DNA of 35,691 nucleotides, taken from assembly GCA_005773165.1 (NCBI GenBank), contig SXHP01000292.1, positions 1 through 35,691 of the forward strand, written 5' to 3'. Shown here piece by piece: positions 1-7,310 of this stretch (position 1 is its first letter; every line of letters starts with the position of its first letter). This DNA comes from Sphingomonadales bacterium (GTDB lineage: Bacteria; Pseudomonadota; Alphaproteobacteria; Sphingomonadales; Sphingomonadaceae). The notes beneath the pieces are model-generated. The model was not told the DNA's origin, made no database searches, and saw nothing but the letters and a program-made list of their open reading frames with translations. Position numbers and translations under genes: made by a program.

Positions 1-1
1 C

Positions 2-511
2 GCGCGGACCATCAGGCGGCGCTTGGGCGGGGTCGCCAACAAGCGCGTCGTGATCTGCGGCGACGTGCTCCACAGCCGGGTCGCACGGTCGAACATCCTC
101 GCGCTGACCGCGCTCGCCGCCGAGGTTCGGGTGTGCGCGCCCTCGACGCTGACCCCCGCGGCGATCGAACGGATGGGGGTGGAGCCGTTCACCGACTTCG
201 ATGCGGCGCTCGTCGGCGCGGACGCGGTGATGATGCTGCGCGTGCAGACGGAGCGGATGACGGGGGCCGAAGTGCCCTCCGCGCGCGAATACCGGATGCG
301 CTACGGCCTCACCGCCGATCGGCTGGCGAAGCTGCCGCATGCGCTGGTGATGCATCCGGGTCCGATGAACCGGGGGGTCGAGATCGATTCGAGCGTCGCG
401 GACGGCGCGCAGTCCGCGATCACCGAGCAGGTCGAAATGGGGGTCGCGGTGCGGATGGCGTGCCTCGACGTGCTCACGCGGCGCGCGCGGGGCGTGGAGG
501 GATGGGCATGA
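2..511 (+). CDS. pyrB: Aspartate carbamoyltransferase catalytic chain, C-terminal part (partial)
   Basis: Only the C-terminal half (about 169 residues) is inside the window. The frame is open to the left edge, so the start lies upstream. The enzyme condenses carbamoyl phosphate with L-aspartate in the second step of pyrimidine synthesis in the cytoplasm. The visible part has the family's [14 protein letters not shown] stretch near its beginning and the [11 protein letters not shown] segment at about residue 117 of the visible part; both are conserved in the aspartate- and phosphate-binding half of ATCases. The stop codon TGA (509-511) overlaps the ATG of the following dihydroorotase-like gene, so the two are translationally coupled. 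This pyrB-pyrC' pairing is known for bacterial ATCases that form a complex with an inactive dihydroorotase homologue. Confidence 0.95.
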   Translation, partial: ARTIRRRLGGVANKRVVICGDVLHSRVARSNILALTALAAEVRVCAPSTLTPAAIERMGVEPFTDFDAALVGADAVMMLRVQTERMTGAEVPSAREYRMRYGLTADRLAKLPHALVMHPGPMNRGVEIDSSVADGAQSAITEQVEMGVAVRMACLDVLTRRARGVEGWA

Positions 512-1743
512 TGCTGGCGCTGACCAATGCGCGGCTTGTCTGCCCTGTCGCTGGCGTGGCGGAAGGATCGATCCTGATCGACGGAGAGTCGATCCTCGCA
601 AGCGGCGCGATCGACGTGCCCTCGCATGCCGCGACGATGGACTGCGGCGGCAAGACGCTCGCCCCGGGTATCGTCGATCTGGGCGTGTTCGCGATCGACC
701 GCGCCGCCTTCCGCGCGGGCGGGATCGTGCGGGTGGGACTGATGCCCGATCAGTCGCCCGTGCTCGACGACCCGGGCATCGTCCAGCGATCCGCGCTGGT
801 CGGCAAGCCGGACTTGTGGATACACCCGATCGCCGCCGCGACTCGCGCGCTGGCGGGCGAAGCGCTCGCCGAAATGGCGGTGTGCGCCTCAGCGGGAGCG
901 AAGGCGGTGGGAACCGGCCGCGCGTGGATCGCCGACACGGGCGTGATGCGCCGGGTGCTCGCCTATGCCCGCGACCTTGGATTGACGGTCATCGCGCATG
1001 CCGAGGACGGCGGATTGACGCGCGCCGCGGTCGCGACCGCGGGCGAAACCGCGACGCGGCTCGGCCTGCCCGCGGCTCCCGCGATCGCCGAAGCGCTGGC
1101 GGTCGCGCGCGATCTCATGCTTGCGGAGGAGACCGGCGCGCGGCTTCACCTGCGCCAGGTCACGACCGCCGCGGCGCTCGATCTGGTCCGCGCCGCCAAG
1201 CGCCGCGGCGTCGCGGTGACCTGCGGGGTGACCCCCGCCCACCTCCACCTCTCCGATATCGCGATGAGCGATTTCCGCACCTTCGCGCACCTCTCCCCGC
1301 CGCTGCGGAGCGAGGCGGACCGGCAGGCGGCGCTCGTCGCGGTGGCCGACGGGACGATCGACGTCCTCGCCTCAGGTCACGACCCGCACGGGCCGGAAGC
1401 GAAGCGGCTGCCGTTCGTCGATTCGCGTGCAGGCATGGCGGGGGCGGAGACGCTGCTTCCGCTCGCGCTGATGCTGGTGCGCGACGGCCTTGTCACGCTC
1501 GACCGTTTGTTCGCGCTGCTCGCCGCCAACCCCGCGCGGGTGCTGGGGCTGAAGACGGGCACGCTGGAGGCGGGCGCGCCTGCGGACCTGCTGTTGTTCG
1601 ATGCGGCGACCCCGTGGCGGATCGACGGCGACGCCTTACTGGCCTCCGCGGGGAATACGCCGTTTGACGGGCTTCCCGTCCAGGGGCGCGTCCTGCGCCT
1701 CTGGAAGGGAGGCCGGGAGATCGTTCAGCGCGAGGCGAGCTGA
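508..1743 (+). CDS. pyrC: Dihydroorotase-like protein, probably catalytically inactive (PyrC'/PyrX type)
   Basis: This is a 411-residue amidohydrolase-fold protein of the dihydroorotase family, coupled to pyrB by an ATGA overlap. A GGAGGG ribosome site at 496-501 lies six bases before the ATG at 508; ATGs at 502 and 511 are alternatives. The overall fold is readable: an N-terminal composite beta domain, LAPGIVDLG at residues 51-59, AHAED at 163-167, SGHDPHG at 289-295, and a C-terminal NPARVLGL at 341-348. Key residues are missing. The HxH metal pair after strand 1 is replaced by DLGVF (57-61). The usual AHVST ligand segment reads LRQVT. The catalytic TDHAPH segment reads SGHDPH. The likely role is structural, supporting the aspartate carbamoyltransferase, with the working dihydroorotase encoded elsewhere. 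Its last 19 bases overlap the convergent SPOR gene. Confidence 0.9.
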   Translation: MMLALTNARLVCPVAGVAEGSILIDGESILASGAIDVPSHAATMDCGGKTLAPGIVDLGVFAIDRAAFRAGGIVRVGLMPDQSPVLDDPGIVQRSALVGKPDLWIHPIAAATRALAGEALAEMAVCASAGAKAVGTGRAWIADTGVMRRVLAYARDLGLTVIAHAEDGGLTRAAVATAGETATRLGLPAAPAIAEALAVARDLMLAEETGARLHLRQVTTAAALDLVRAAKRRGVAVTCGVTPAHLHLSDIAMSDFRTFAHLSPPLRSEADRQAALVAVADGTIDVLASGHDPHGPEAKRLPFVDSRAGMAGAETLLPLALMLVRDGLVTLDRLFALLAANPARVLGLKTGTLEAGAPADLLLFDAATPWRIDGDALLASAGNTPFDGLPVQGRVLRLWKGGREIVQREAS

Positions 1744-2978
1744 ATCGGCTTGGCCGCCCAGGAGGCGATCTGATCGCCCGCCGCCGAGCGGACGAAGCAC
1801 GCGCCGCCGGTGGCGCGGTAGCGGCGGCAGACCGCATCGGCCTCCCCGCGCGCGAACCCGCCGACCGCGAGGCGGTAGAAGGAGCCGCTCTTGGCGGCGA
1901 AGCGAGCGGTGGTCGGCATGCTGCGGGCGAGCGTGGGCATCCGGCGCGTCACCTTGCGCCAACCGTCCTGCGCGACCGCGGCGTTGCGGAACGCGCCGAC
2001 CTGGACGTACCAATTGCCCTTCGCCGGAGCGGCGGCGCGGGTGAGCGCGACCTTGATTGCACGAGTGTCGGCGCGAAGCAGCGGCGCGGGCCTGGCTTCC
2101 GGGATCGGCGCCATCGCCTGCTCGGCAAGCCTGACGTCGGCGGGGGTGGCGGACACCGCGGCGACCGCGACGGGGGTCTCCGCGGCGGGCGCGGGCGCAT
2201 CCGCCACCACCTGCCCGACCGCGACCGGCGCGGACAGCGCCAGCGCGACCGGCTGGCCGGGGTCGCTCGCCGGGCTCACACCAAGCAGCGATGCGACCTG
2301 GTCCGACGAGGACTGCGGCTTGGCGAAGGCGGCCCATTGCTCCAAGCGGGAATCGACATCGGCCGGGGACATGTCGGCGGCGGCGACGATGCGCGCCTCC
2401 CGCCACTGACCCGCCAGCGCATAGGTCAGGGCGAGGTTCTGCCGCGCCTTGGCCGTGGCCTGGCCCGAGCGCACGACTTCGGTCAGCATCGCGACGCCGC
2501 TGGCCGGGTCGCCGGCCAGCGCCAGCGCCAGCCCCCGATCGGTCGCGGGGATCGTCGCTTGGTGGGTGGACAGGGTCGCACGCGCGGCGTTCCAGTCGCC
2601 CAGCGCGATCTCGGCGAGGGCAAGGTTGAGCGCGCTGCGGCCGTCGCCGGGCTCCAGCGCGAGCGTGTCGGCGAAGGCGGCGCGCGCGGAGGCGAAGCGC
2701 CCGGCCTTGAGATAGCCTTGCCCGAGCAGCGCGCGGTAGGCGGCGTTCTGCGGCATCAGCGCGACCGCGGCTTCGGCGTGCGCGGCGGCCTCGGCCCCCT
2801 CGCCCTTCGCCAGCGCCTTGCGGGCGCGGTCGGCGTCACGCTGGGCGAGCTTGGCGGCGACCGCCGCGTCGCGGGTGCCCGCAGAGGCGAGCCCGCCCCG
2901 GTTGGCGGTGCAGCCCACCATCGTTCCGCCCATCACGAGCGCCGAGAGTCCGAGCGACAGGATCATGCGCGTCTTCAT
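1725..2978 (-). CDS. TPR and SPOR domain lipoprotein
   Basis: This 417-residue protein starts with a lipoprotein signal (hydrophobic residues 5-22, lipobox MVGC with Cys23), so it should be a lipidated envelope protein. Residues about 35-200 form TPR-like helical repeats (for example AAYRALLGQGYLKAGRFASA). Residues 200-310 are an Ala/Pro-rich linker. The C-terminal 80 residues are a SPOR domain beginning NWYVQVGAFRN and containing FYRLAVGGF. SPOR domains bind peptidoglycan denuded of stem peptides, typically at division sites, so a septal or cell-wall role is likely. An AAGGAA ribosome site sits about 7 bases upstream of the ATG. It is third in an apparent operon after the ParA-like and small protein genes, 11 bases behind the latter. 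Two cysteines in the SPOR domain may pair. The exact function is unknown. Confidence 0.88.
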   Translation of the reverse strand: MKTRMILSLGLSALVMGGTMVGCTANRGGLASAGTRDAAVAAKLAQRDADRARKALAKGEGAEAAAHAEAAVALMPQNAAYRALLGQGYLKAGRFASARAAFADTLALEPGDGRSALNLALAEIALGDWNAARATLSTHQATIPATDRGLALALAGDPASGVAMLTEVVRSGQATAKARQNLALTYALAGQWREARIVAAADMSPADVDSRLEQWAAFAKPQSSSDQVASLLGVSPASDPGQPVALALSAPVAVGQVVADAPAPAAETPVAVAAVSATPADVRLAEQAMAPIPEARPAPLLRADTRAIKVALTRAAAPAKGNWYVQVGAFRNAAVAQDGWRKVTRRMPTLARSMPTTARFAAKSGSFYRLAVGGFARGEADAVCRRYRATGGACFVRSAAGDQIASWAAKPIQLASR

Positions 2979-2989
2979 CGCAAAGTTCC

Positions 2990-3460
2990 TTACCGATTGC
3001 GTTGGGGAAGCCCCGCGACGAGCGCGTCGAGGCCGGGGCGGGTGGACAGGAACGCATCGAGGGCTTCGGTCACGAGCGCTTGCGCCGATCGGCCGGCGAG
3101 CGCAGCGGACAGCCGCAGCCGGAGGTGGCGGTCGGCGTCGAGCCGAAGGGTGAAGGCGGCCTTGTGGGACTTGGTGAGCGCGGCCGACTCGCGGGCCAGC
3201 CGCGCGGCGGTGGCGGGCGAGACCCGCGGCGCTTCCGGCTCCGGCTCCGCGGCGGGCGCCTCGACTTCGCGGACCAGCGTCGCGCGTTCCACAAGCACCG
3301 GCGGCACGGGGGCCGGATCGCCCATGTCGTTCCAGCCGAGGTCGTCTTCGTTTTGCGCCATGCCGAAGCTGATCGGCTGCGGCCTCATCGCGGGCCGCGC
3401 ATGTCCCTTGCGGGCGAGGAGCCCGGAGGACAGGCTGGCGAGCGGCTTGGAACTGAACAT
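2990..3460 (-). CDS. Small ParA-linked protein, possibly ribbon-helix-helix type
   Basis: This 156-residue protein has no firm family assignment. Its start ATG comes one base after the stop codon of the ParA-like gene, so it is almost certainly co-translated with it. Residues 1-60 are low in structure, with an acidic/aromatic patch (NEDDLGWNDMGDP). Residues about 85-150 resemble a ribbon-helix-helix or arc-like domain: a short strand-like KAAFTLRLDADRHLRLRL, followed by two helices (RSAQALVTEALDAFL). Small DNA-binding or ATPase-activating partners of orphan ParA proteins often look like this, so a partner role is inferred from position and shape. No transmembrane segment or signal peptide is present. 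It could also be a ParA-dependent cargo adaptor. Confidence 0.75.
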   Translation of the reverse strand: MFSSKPLASLSSGLLARKGHARPAMRPQPISFGMAQNEDDLGWNDMGDPAPVPPVLVERATLVREVEAPAAEPEPEAPRVSPATAARLARESAALTKSHKAAFTLRLDADRHLRLRLSAALAGRSAQALVTEALDAFLSTRPGLDALVAGLPQRNR

Positions 3461-3461
3461 C

Positions 3462-4160
3462 TCAGGCCACCACGCGGCGGCCGAACCCGCCCGCAGGCCG
3501 CGCCTGAGCGCTTGGGACGGCGAAGACGGTGCGGCGGAAGTTCTTTTCGAGCCGGTCGGAGACGTAGCTCCACAAGGCGGTGACTTCGGCTGCGGACTTG
3601 CCGCCCGGATCGACCTCCATCACCGTGCGGCCGTCGATCATCGAGGCGGCGAAATCGACGCGGTGGTGGATCGTGACCGGGGCCACGGTGCCGTGCTGCG
3701 ACAGCGCGACCGCCGCCTCTGCGGTGATCCGCGCATGCGCGGTCGCGGCGTTGACGACGAAGATCAGCGGTTTCCCTGCTCGGTCGCACAGGTCGACCGT
3801 CGCGCCGACCGCGCGAAGGTCGTGCGGGCTCGGCCGGGTCGGCACGACGATCAGCTCGGCGACCTGGATCACGCTCTGGATCGCCATGGTGATCGCGGGC
3901 GGCGTGTCGATCATCGCCAGCTTGAAGCCCTGCTGGCGCAGCGACTCCAGGTCGGCCGCGAGCCGCGACACGGTGGTCTGCGCGAAGGCGGGATATTCCG
4001 CGTCGCGCTCGTTCCACCAATCGGCGAGCGACCCTTGCGGATCGATGTCGATCATCACGACCGGGCCTGCGCCCGATCGCTGAGCCTGGACGGCGAGATG
4101 ACCCGACAGGGTCGTCTTGCCCGATCCGCCTTTCTGTGATGCCATCGCCAGAACGCGCAT
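3462..4160 (-). CDS. Orphan ParA/MinD-family ATPase
   Basis: This 232-residue P-loop ATPase of the ParA family begins MRVLAMASQKGGSGKTT. It carries the deviant Walker A motif KGGSGKT at residues 10-16, a switch I segment IDIDPQGS near residue 40, and the Walker B-like MIDTPPA near residue 80. Such proteins dimerise on ATP binding and bind DNA or membrane to position plasmids, chromosomes or protein clusters. No ParB gene or parS-like array is visible, and the next genes encode a small possible partner and a SPOR lipoprotein. This suggests an intracellular positioning role tied to the envelope rather than replicon partition. The chosen start matches the family; an in-frame ATG at 4202 would add 14 residues but lacks a better ribosome site. 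Confidence 0.92.
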   Translation of the reverse strand: MRVLAMASQKGGSGKTTLSGHLAVQAQRSGAGPVVMIDIDPQGSLADWWNERDAEYPAFAQTTVSRLAADLESLRQQGFKLAMIDTPPAITMAIQSVIQVAELIVVPTRPSPHDLRAVGATVDLCDRAGKPLIFVVNAATAHARITAEAAVALSQHGTVAPVTIHHRVDFAASMIDGRTVMEVDPGGKSAAEVTALWSYVSDRLEKNFRRTVFAVPSAQARPAGGFGRRVVA

Positions 4161-4307
4161 GGTCAGGCCGAACTCCCCGTCGTTACCGCCTCGCTGTGAC
4201 ATGCTGGGAGTTAGGAAGCGGTTAACGGGGCGGCGGTAGGGGTCTTTGCCAAGGCGCGGGTTTTCGCGCATGATCGCATGACCGGCGGGGATAAGGTGGG
4301 GGCAGCT

Positions 4308-5219
4308 ATGCGGCATTGGTTTGTGGCGGCGCTGGCGATGGCGGCGGCAGCGCCCGCCGCCGCTGACGTCAAGGCGGGAGTCGACGCCTGGGCCAAGGGC
4401 GACTGGAACCGCGCGGTCGAGGAATGGCGCGGTCCCGCGATCGCCGGCGACGCCGACGCGCAGTTCAACCTCGCGCAGGCCTATAAGCTTGGCCGCGGCG
4501 TTCCTGTCGACCCGGCGCTGGCGGAAAGCTGGTTTCGCAAGGCGGCGGCGCAAGGGCATCAGCAGGCCGAGGACAATTACGGGCTGGCGCTCTTCCAGGC
4601 GGACAAGAAGGCCGAGGCCCTGCCTTGGCTGGAGAAATCGGTCGCCCGCTTCGAGCCGCGCGCGCAACTCGTGCTCGGCACTATGTTGTTCAACGGCGAC
4701 GGGGTGAAGCGCGATTATCCGCGCGCTTATGCGCTGATGACCCGCGCGTCGGCGACGGGGCTGCAATCGGCATCGCAGACGCTGGCGCAGATGGATCAAT
4801 ACATCAGCCCCGCCGATCGCGAGCGCGGCGTGGCGTTGGCGCGGCAATATGAGACCCAGGCCCGTTCGATGCCGCCCTCCGTCCAGGCGCGCACCGCAAC
4901 TCCCGCCGGGGAAGCGCGGGTCCCGGCGCGCGTCGCGGCTACACCGCCGAAGCCAAAGCCGGAACCCAAGACCGCGCAGCGTGAACCGGCTCCTGCCGGG
5001 GGATGGCGCGTGCAGCTCGGCGCATTCCGCGACCGCGGCAATGCGGAGGCGCTATGGCGGCGCGTCTCGGCTCAGATGCGCGGCGCCGAAGCATCCTATG
5101 TCGACGGCGGTGGCGTGACGCGGCTTCAGACCGGCGGTTATCCCTCGCGCTCTGCGGCGGCGAGCGCGTGCGCCGGCGCTAAGCGCGCGGGCGCACAATG
5201 CGTGGTGATCGCCCCCTGA
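4308..5219 (+). CDS. Periplasmic Sel1-repeat and SPOR domain protein
   Basis: This 303-residue exported protein has a clear signal peptide (MRHWFVAALAMAAAAPAAAD, cleavage after the AAA). I chose the ATG at 4308 because of this signal and the preceding AAGGTGGGGG; an upstream ATG at 4278 would bury it. Residues about 25-170 hold Sel1-like repeats, with the typical DADAQFNLAQAYKLGRGV and later AYALMTRASATG patterns. A Pro/Lys-rich linker follows, and then a SPOR domain (GGWRVQLGAFRDRGN to the C-terminus) expected to bind peptidoglycan. It is transcribed divergently from the ParA operon, which also ends in a SPOR protein, so the two may act in the same cell-wall or division process. It ends 18 bases from the convergent acetyltransferase, with no clear terminator between. 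Confidence 0.88.
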   Translation: MRHWFVAALAMAAAAPAAADVKAGVDAWAKGDWNRAVEEWRGPAIAGDADAQFNLAQAYKLGRGVPVDPALAESWFRKAAAQGHQQAEDNYGLALFQADKKAEALPWLEKSVARFEPRAQLVLGTMLFNGDGVKRDYPRAYALMTRASATGLQSASQTLAQMDQYISPADRERGVALARQYETQARSMPPSVQARTATPAGEARVPARVAATPPKPKPEPKTAQREPAPAGGWRVQLGAFRDRGNAEALWRRVSAQMRGAEASYVDGGGVTRLQTGGYPSRSAAASACAGAKRAGAQCVVIAP

Positions 5220-5237
5220 TCGCACGATCCCAGGGGT

Positions 5238-5549
5238 TCAACTCGTAGCGCTTTCCGCGACGAGATCGCGCTCGGCGGGATGGCGGGCGAGATACGCGCT
5301 GACGAACGGGCACGCGGGAACGATCCGCAGCCCGCGGGCGCGCGCGTCGGCAAGCACCCCGGCGATCAAGCGGGTTGCGACACCCCTGCCCTCCTGCGGC
5401 GAAGGCACTGCGGTATGGGTCAGCACCAACCTGTCGCGGTCGCGCTCATAAGCCGCTACGGCCGGCCCATCGGGCGTCGCCAGTTCATAGCGCTGACGCG
5501 CAGGATCCTCGCGGACGGCGTTCATCTCGCCTGCATCGTCTTGCGCCAT
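5238..5549 (-). CDS. Small GNAT-fold N-acetyltransferase (YjdJ/NATD1-like)
   Basis: This 103-residue protein matches the short single-domain acetyltransferases related to YjdJ and eukaryotic NATD1. It has a beta sheet start (QRYELATPDG, AAYERDRDRLVLTHTAV), the acetyl-CoA binding loop in SPQEGRGVATRLIAGVL (Q/RxxGxG/A-like, residues about 50-66), and the family's C-terminal CPFVSAYLARHPA. The ATG at 5549 follows a strong GGAGGGG ribosome site seven bases upstream, which decides the start over an internal ATG at 5525. The substrate is unknown. It has the same direction as the downstream SPOR/ParA genes but is separated from them by the convergent Sel1 gene, and it is about 80 bases downstream of the OmpA-like gene, so it may be the second gene of that transcript. 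Confidence 0.88.
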   Translation of the reverse strand: MAQDDAGEMNAVREDPARQRYELATPDGPAVAAYERDRDRLVLTHTAVPSPQEGRGVATRLIAGVLADARARGLRIVPACPFVSAYLARHPAERDLVAESATS

Positions 5550-5627
5550 GCCGATCCCCTCCTCACACCGCGGCCGGAATGGAGCCGCGTGGCGGAGAAC
5601 GCGGCAGGGCGCGGTTCGGCTGCGCGA

Positions 5628-6278
5628 TCAAGCTTGTTTGACGAACTCGACCCGGCGATTGGCGGGGGCGGTCGCGCGGGTGCCGCGGATCGGCCGGTCG
5701 GGGCCATAGCCCTTGGCGGTCAGCCGGCCCGAGTCGACGCCCTGCCCCACCAGGTAGTCGACGACCGACTGGGCGCGCGCCTGGCTCAGCGCCATGTTCT
5801 TGTCGCGTGTGCCCGTGGCGTCGGTATGCCCCTCGATGGCGAAGCGCAGCCCCGCCATCTGCGGCGCCGCCATCGCCTGCGCAAACGCGCGCGCCTCCGC
5901 CTGCGCCTGCGGCGTCATTTCGGCCGAACCGAGGCGGAAGGTGACCAGCATGTCGACTCCGCCGCCGGGCCGCACCTTGGGCGCGGACGCCACGGCCCTG
6001 CGGCTCGTGCGGGTCGCCGCGGCCACGCGCGGCCGGGACGTCGGCGCAGCAGCGGCCGTGCGGGGGGGCGGAGCGTTGGACGCGGCGGATGAAGGCCGCG
6101 CCAGGCTGAACGCCTTTTCGTTGCCGACCGCGATACGCTCGCCATCGGCGGGGGCCGCGTCGCAACTGCCGGTGATCGCGCAGACGATCCCCTCCGGCGT
6201 GTTCTTGGCGGTCTGCCCGAGCGCCGCGCCTGACATGGTCACGCTGACGCCGGCTAATGCAATGATGATCGAACGCAT
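5628..6278 (-). CDS. OmpA-like peptidoglycan-binding protein
   Basis: This 216-residue exported protein has an N-terminal signal (IIIALAGVSVTMSGAAL). A short mature N-terminus follows with two cysteines six apart (IVCAITGSCD). Next comes a Pro/Ala/Arg-rich linker of about 60 residues, and a C-terminal OmpA domain (about residues 108-216). The OmpA domain shows VTFRLGSAEMT, EGHTDATGTRDKNMALSQ and ANRRVEF, which include the Asp and Arg that hold diaminopimelate in this family. There is no beta-barrel domain, so it is a small periplasmic or outer-membrane wall anchor and not a porin. The start follows AGGGGA at good spacing. It is divergent from the FHA gene. It could serve the T6SS or the TPS module as a wall anchor, but that is inferred only from proximity. 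Confidence 0.9.
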   Translation of the reverse strand: MRSIIIALAGVSVTMSGAALGQTAKNTPEGIVCAITGSCDAAPADGERIAVGNEKAFSLARPSSAASNAPPPRTAAAAPTSRPRVAAATRTSRRAVASAPKVRPGGGVDMLVTFRLGSAEMTPQAQAEARAFAQAMAAPQMAGLRFAIEGHTDATGTRDKNMALSQARAQSVVDYLVGQGVDSGRLTAKGYGPDRPIRGTRATAPANRRVEFVKQA

Positions 6279-6346
6279 CGTCTCAAGTCCCCTGCCCAAA
6301 TCGGTTCCAAGACTCGGCACCGGCGAAGTCCGGTTCTGATTTGCCC

Positions 6347-6375
6347 ATGATAAAGCAACGTCAATCCTCTTACAA
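6347..6375 (-). promoter_or_regulatory. Candidate sigma-70 type promoter for the OmpA-like gene
   Basis: On the minus strand, TTGTAA (6370-6375) and TATCAT (6347-6352) are separated by exactly 17 bases in the locally AT-richer gap between the divergent OmpA-like and FHA genes. Transcription would begin near 6340, giving a leader of about 60 bases. This is a consensus match only. No plus-strand promoter of equal quality was found for the FHA gene in the same gap. Confidence 0.4.
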
Positions 6376-6431
6376 TCGCGGCGTGGCCAAGCGTTGCGCA
6401 AGTCCCGGGAGCCGCTATCACCCTGGACATC

Positions 6432-7310
6432 ATGGGCTTCATCCTTTCGCTTGCTCGCGGACATGCGCTGGACGGGCGCGCTCAAGTGGCGCTGTCGGGC
6501 ACCGATCTCGTGGTCGGATCGAGCGCGGACTGCCACTGGCGTATTGAAGGCCTGGCGACACGTCACTGCCAGTTCGGCTTGCGTGGCGGACAGTGGCTCC
6601 TCGTCGATCTCGGCGGCGGCACCGTGGTCAATGGACGGCCGCTGGCGGGCCCTGCGCCGATCGCGAGCGGCGACATGGTGACGATCGGCGGTTGCGCGAT
6701 CACGATCGCGGACGCGAGCACGGCGATAGAAGGCGCGGGCGAAGCGCTTCTCGCGGCCGCCGGGCTGACACGCGCGCAGGCAGGCGCGACCGACTCAGAG
6801 CTGATCGCCGCGGCGGGAGCGCTCCTTCGCCAGCTTGTCGCCGGCCTTGTGGATCAGCTCGCCGCACGCGCACGCGCCAAGGCCGATCTGGGCGCGGAAG
6901 CGACGCAGTTCGCGTTCGGCGCGGCCAACCCGTTAAAAACCCTGCCTGCCGACCGCGCGCTCGCCGCTCTGCTCGCGCCGCAGGCCGGGACGATGCCGCG
7001 CCAGCAGGCGGTGGCGGAGGTCTTTGCCGATCTGGACGCGCACGGCGCAGCGACGCTGGCGGGGATGCAGCAGGCGCTCGCCGCGACGCTGGAGCGCTTC
7101 TCCCCGGCCGCAATCCGCGCGCGGGCGCAGAACGGCGGGCTGATGACGCGAGTGCTGCCGGGCGCAAAGGAGGCGGCGCTGTGGGCGGCGTACGAACGCG
7201 AGTTCGACGGGGTGGTCAAGGGATCGAGCGACGCCTTCGTAGAGCTTTTCGCAGCGGAATTCGCCCGTGCCTACAAGGCGGTCAGTTCGGCACCTCGTCG
7301 ACCATCTTGA
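6432..7310 (+). CDS. FHA-domain protein, T6SS TagH/Fha-like, with degenerate FHA motifs
   Basis: This 292-residue cytoplasmic protein has an N-terminal FHA fold (residues 1-100) and a C-terminal helical domain (about 115-285) of the type found in T6SS FHA proteins (TagH/ImpI). The C-terminal domain includes AANPLKTLP, IRARAQNGG, RVLPGAKEAALWAAYEREFD and FARAYKAV. It is clearly paralogous to the protein encoded at 30998-32599, which has the same end-domain pattern. The phosphothreonine-binding residues are largely lost: the GR pair reads GS at 29-30, the SxxH motif reads ATRH at 42-45, and the SxNGT segment reads GGGT. It probably acts through its C-terminal domain or binds unphosphorylated partners. 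The 3' end overlaps the convergent kinase gene by 29 bases. Confidence 0.88.
   Translation: MGFILSLARGHALDGRAQVALSGTDLVVGSSADCHWRIEGLATRHCQFGLRGGQWLLVDLGGGTVVNGRPLAGPAPIASGDMVTIGGCAITIADASTAIEGAGEALLAAAGLTRAQAGATDSELIAAAGALLRQLVAGLVDQLAARARAKADLGAEATQFAFGAANPLKTLPADRALAALLAPQAGTMPRQQAVAEVFADLDAHGAATLAGMQQALAATLERFSPAAIRARAQNGGLMTRVLPGAKEAALWAAYEREFDGVVKGSSDAFVELFAAEFARAYKAVSSAPRRPS

Noticed and set aside
2337..4139. 600-codon plus-strand frame across the SPOR, small protein and ParA genes
   Set aside because: The opposite strand carries three genes with clear motifs and ribosome sites; the plus-frame translation is Arg/Gly-rich with no domain.
5220..5237. Terminator between the convergent Sel1 and acetyltransferase genes
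   Set aside because: The 18-base gap has no stable inverted repeat or T-run.
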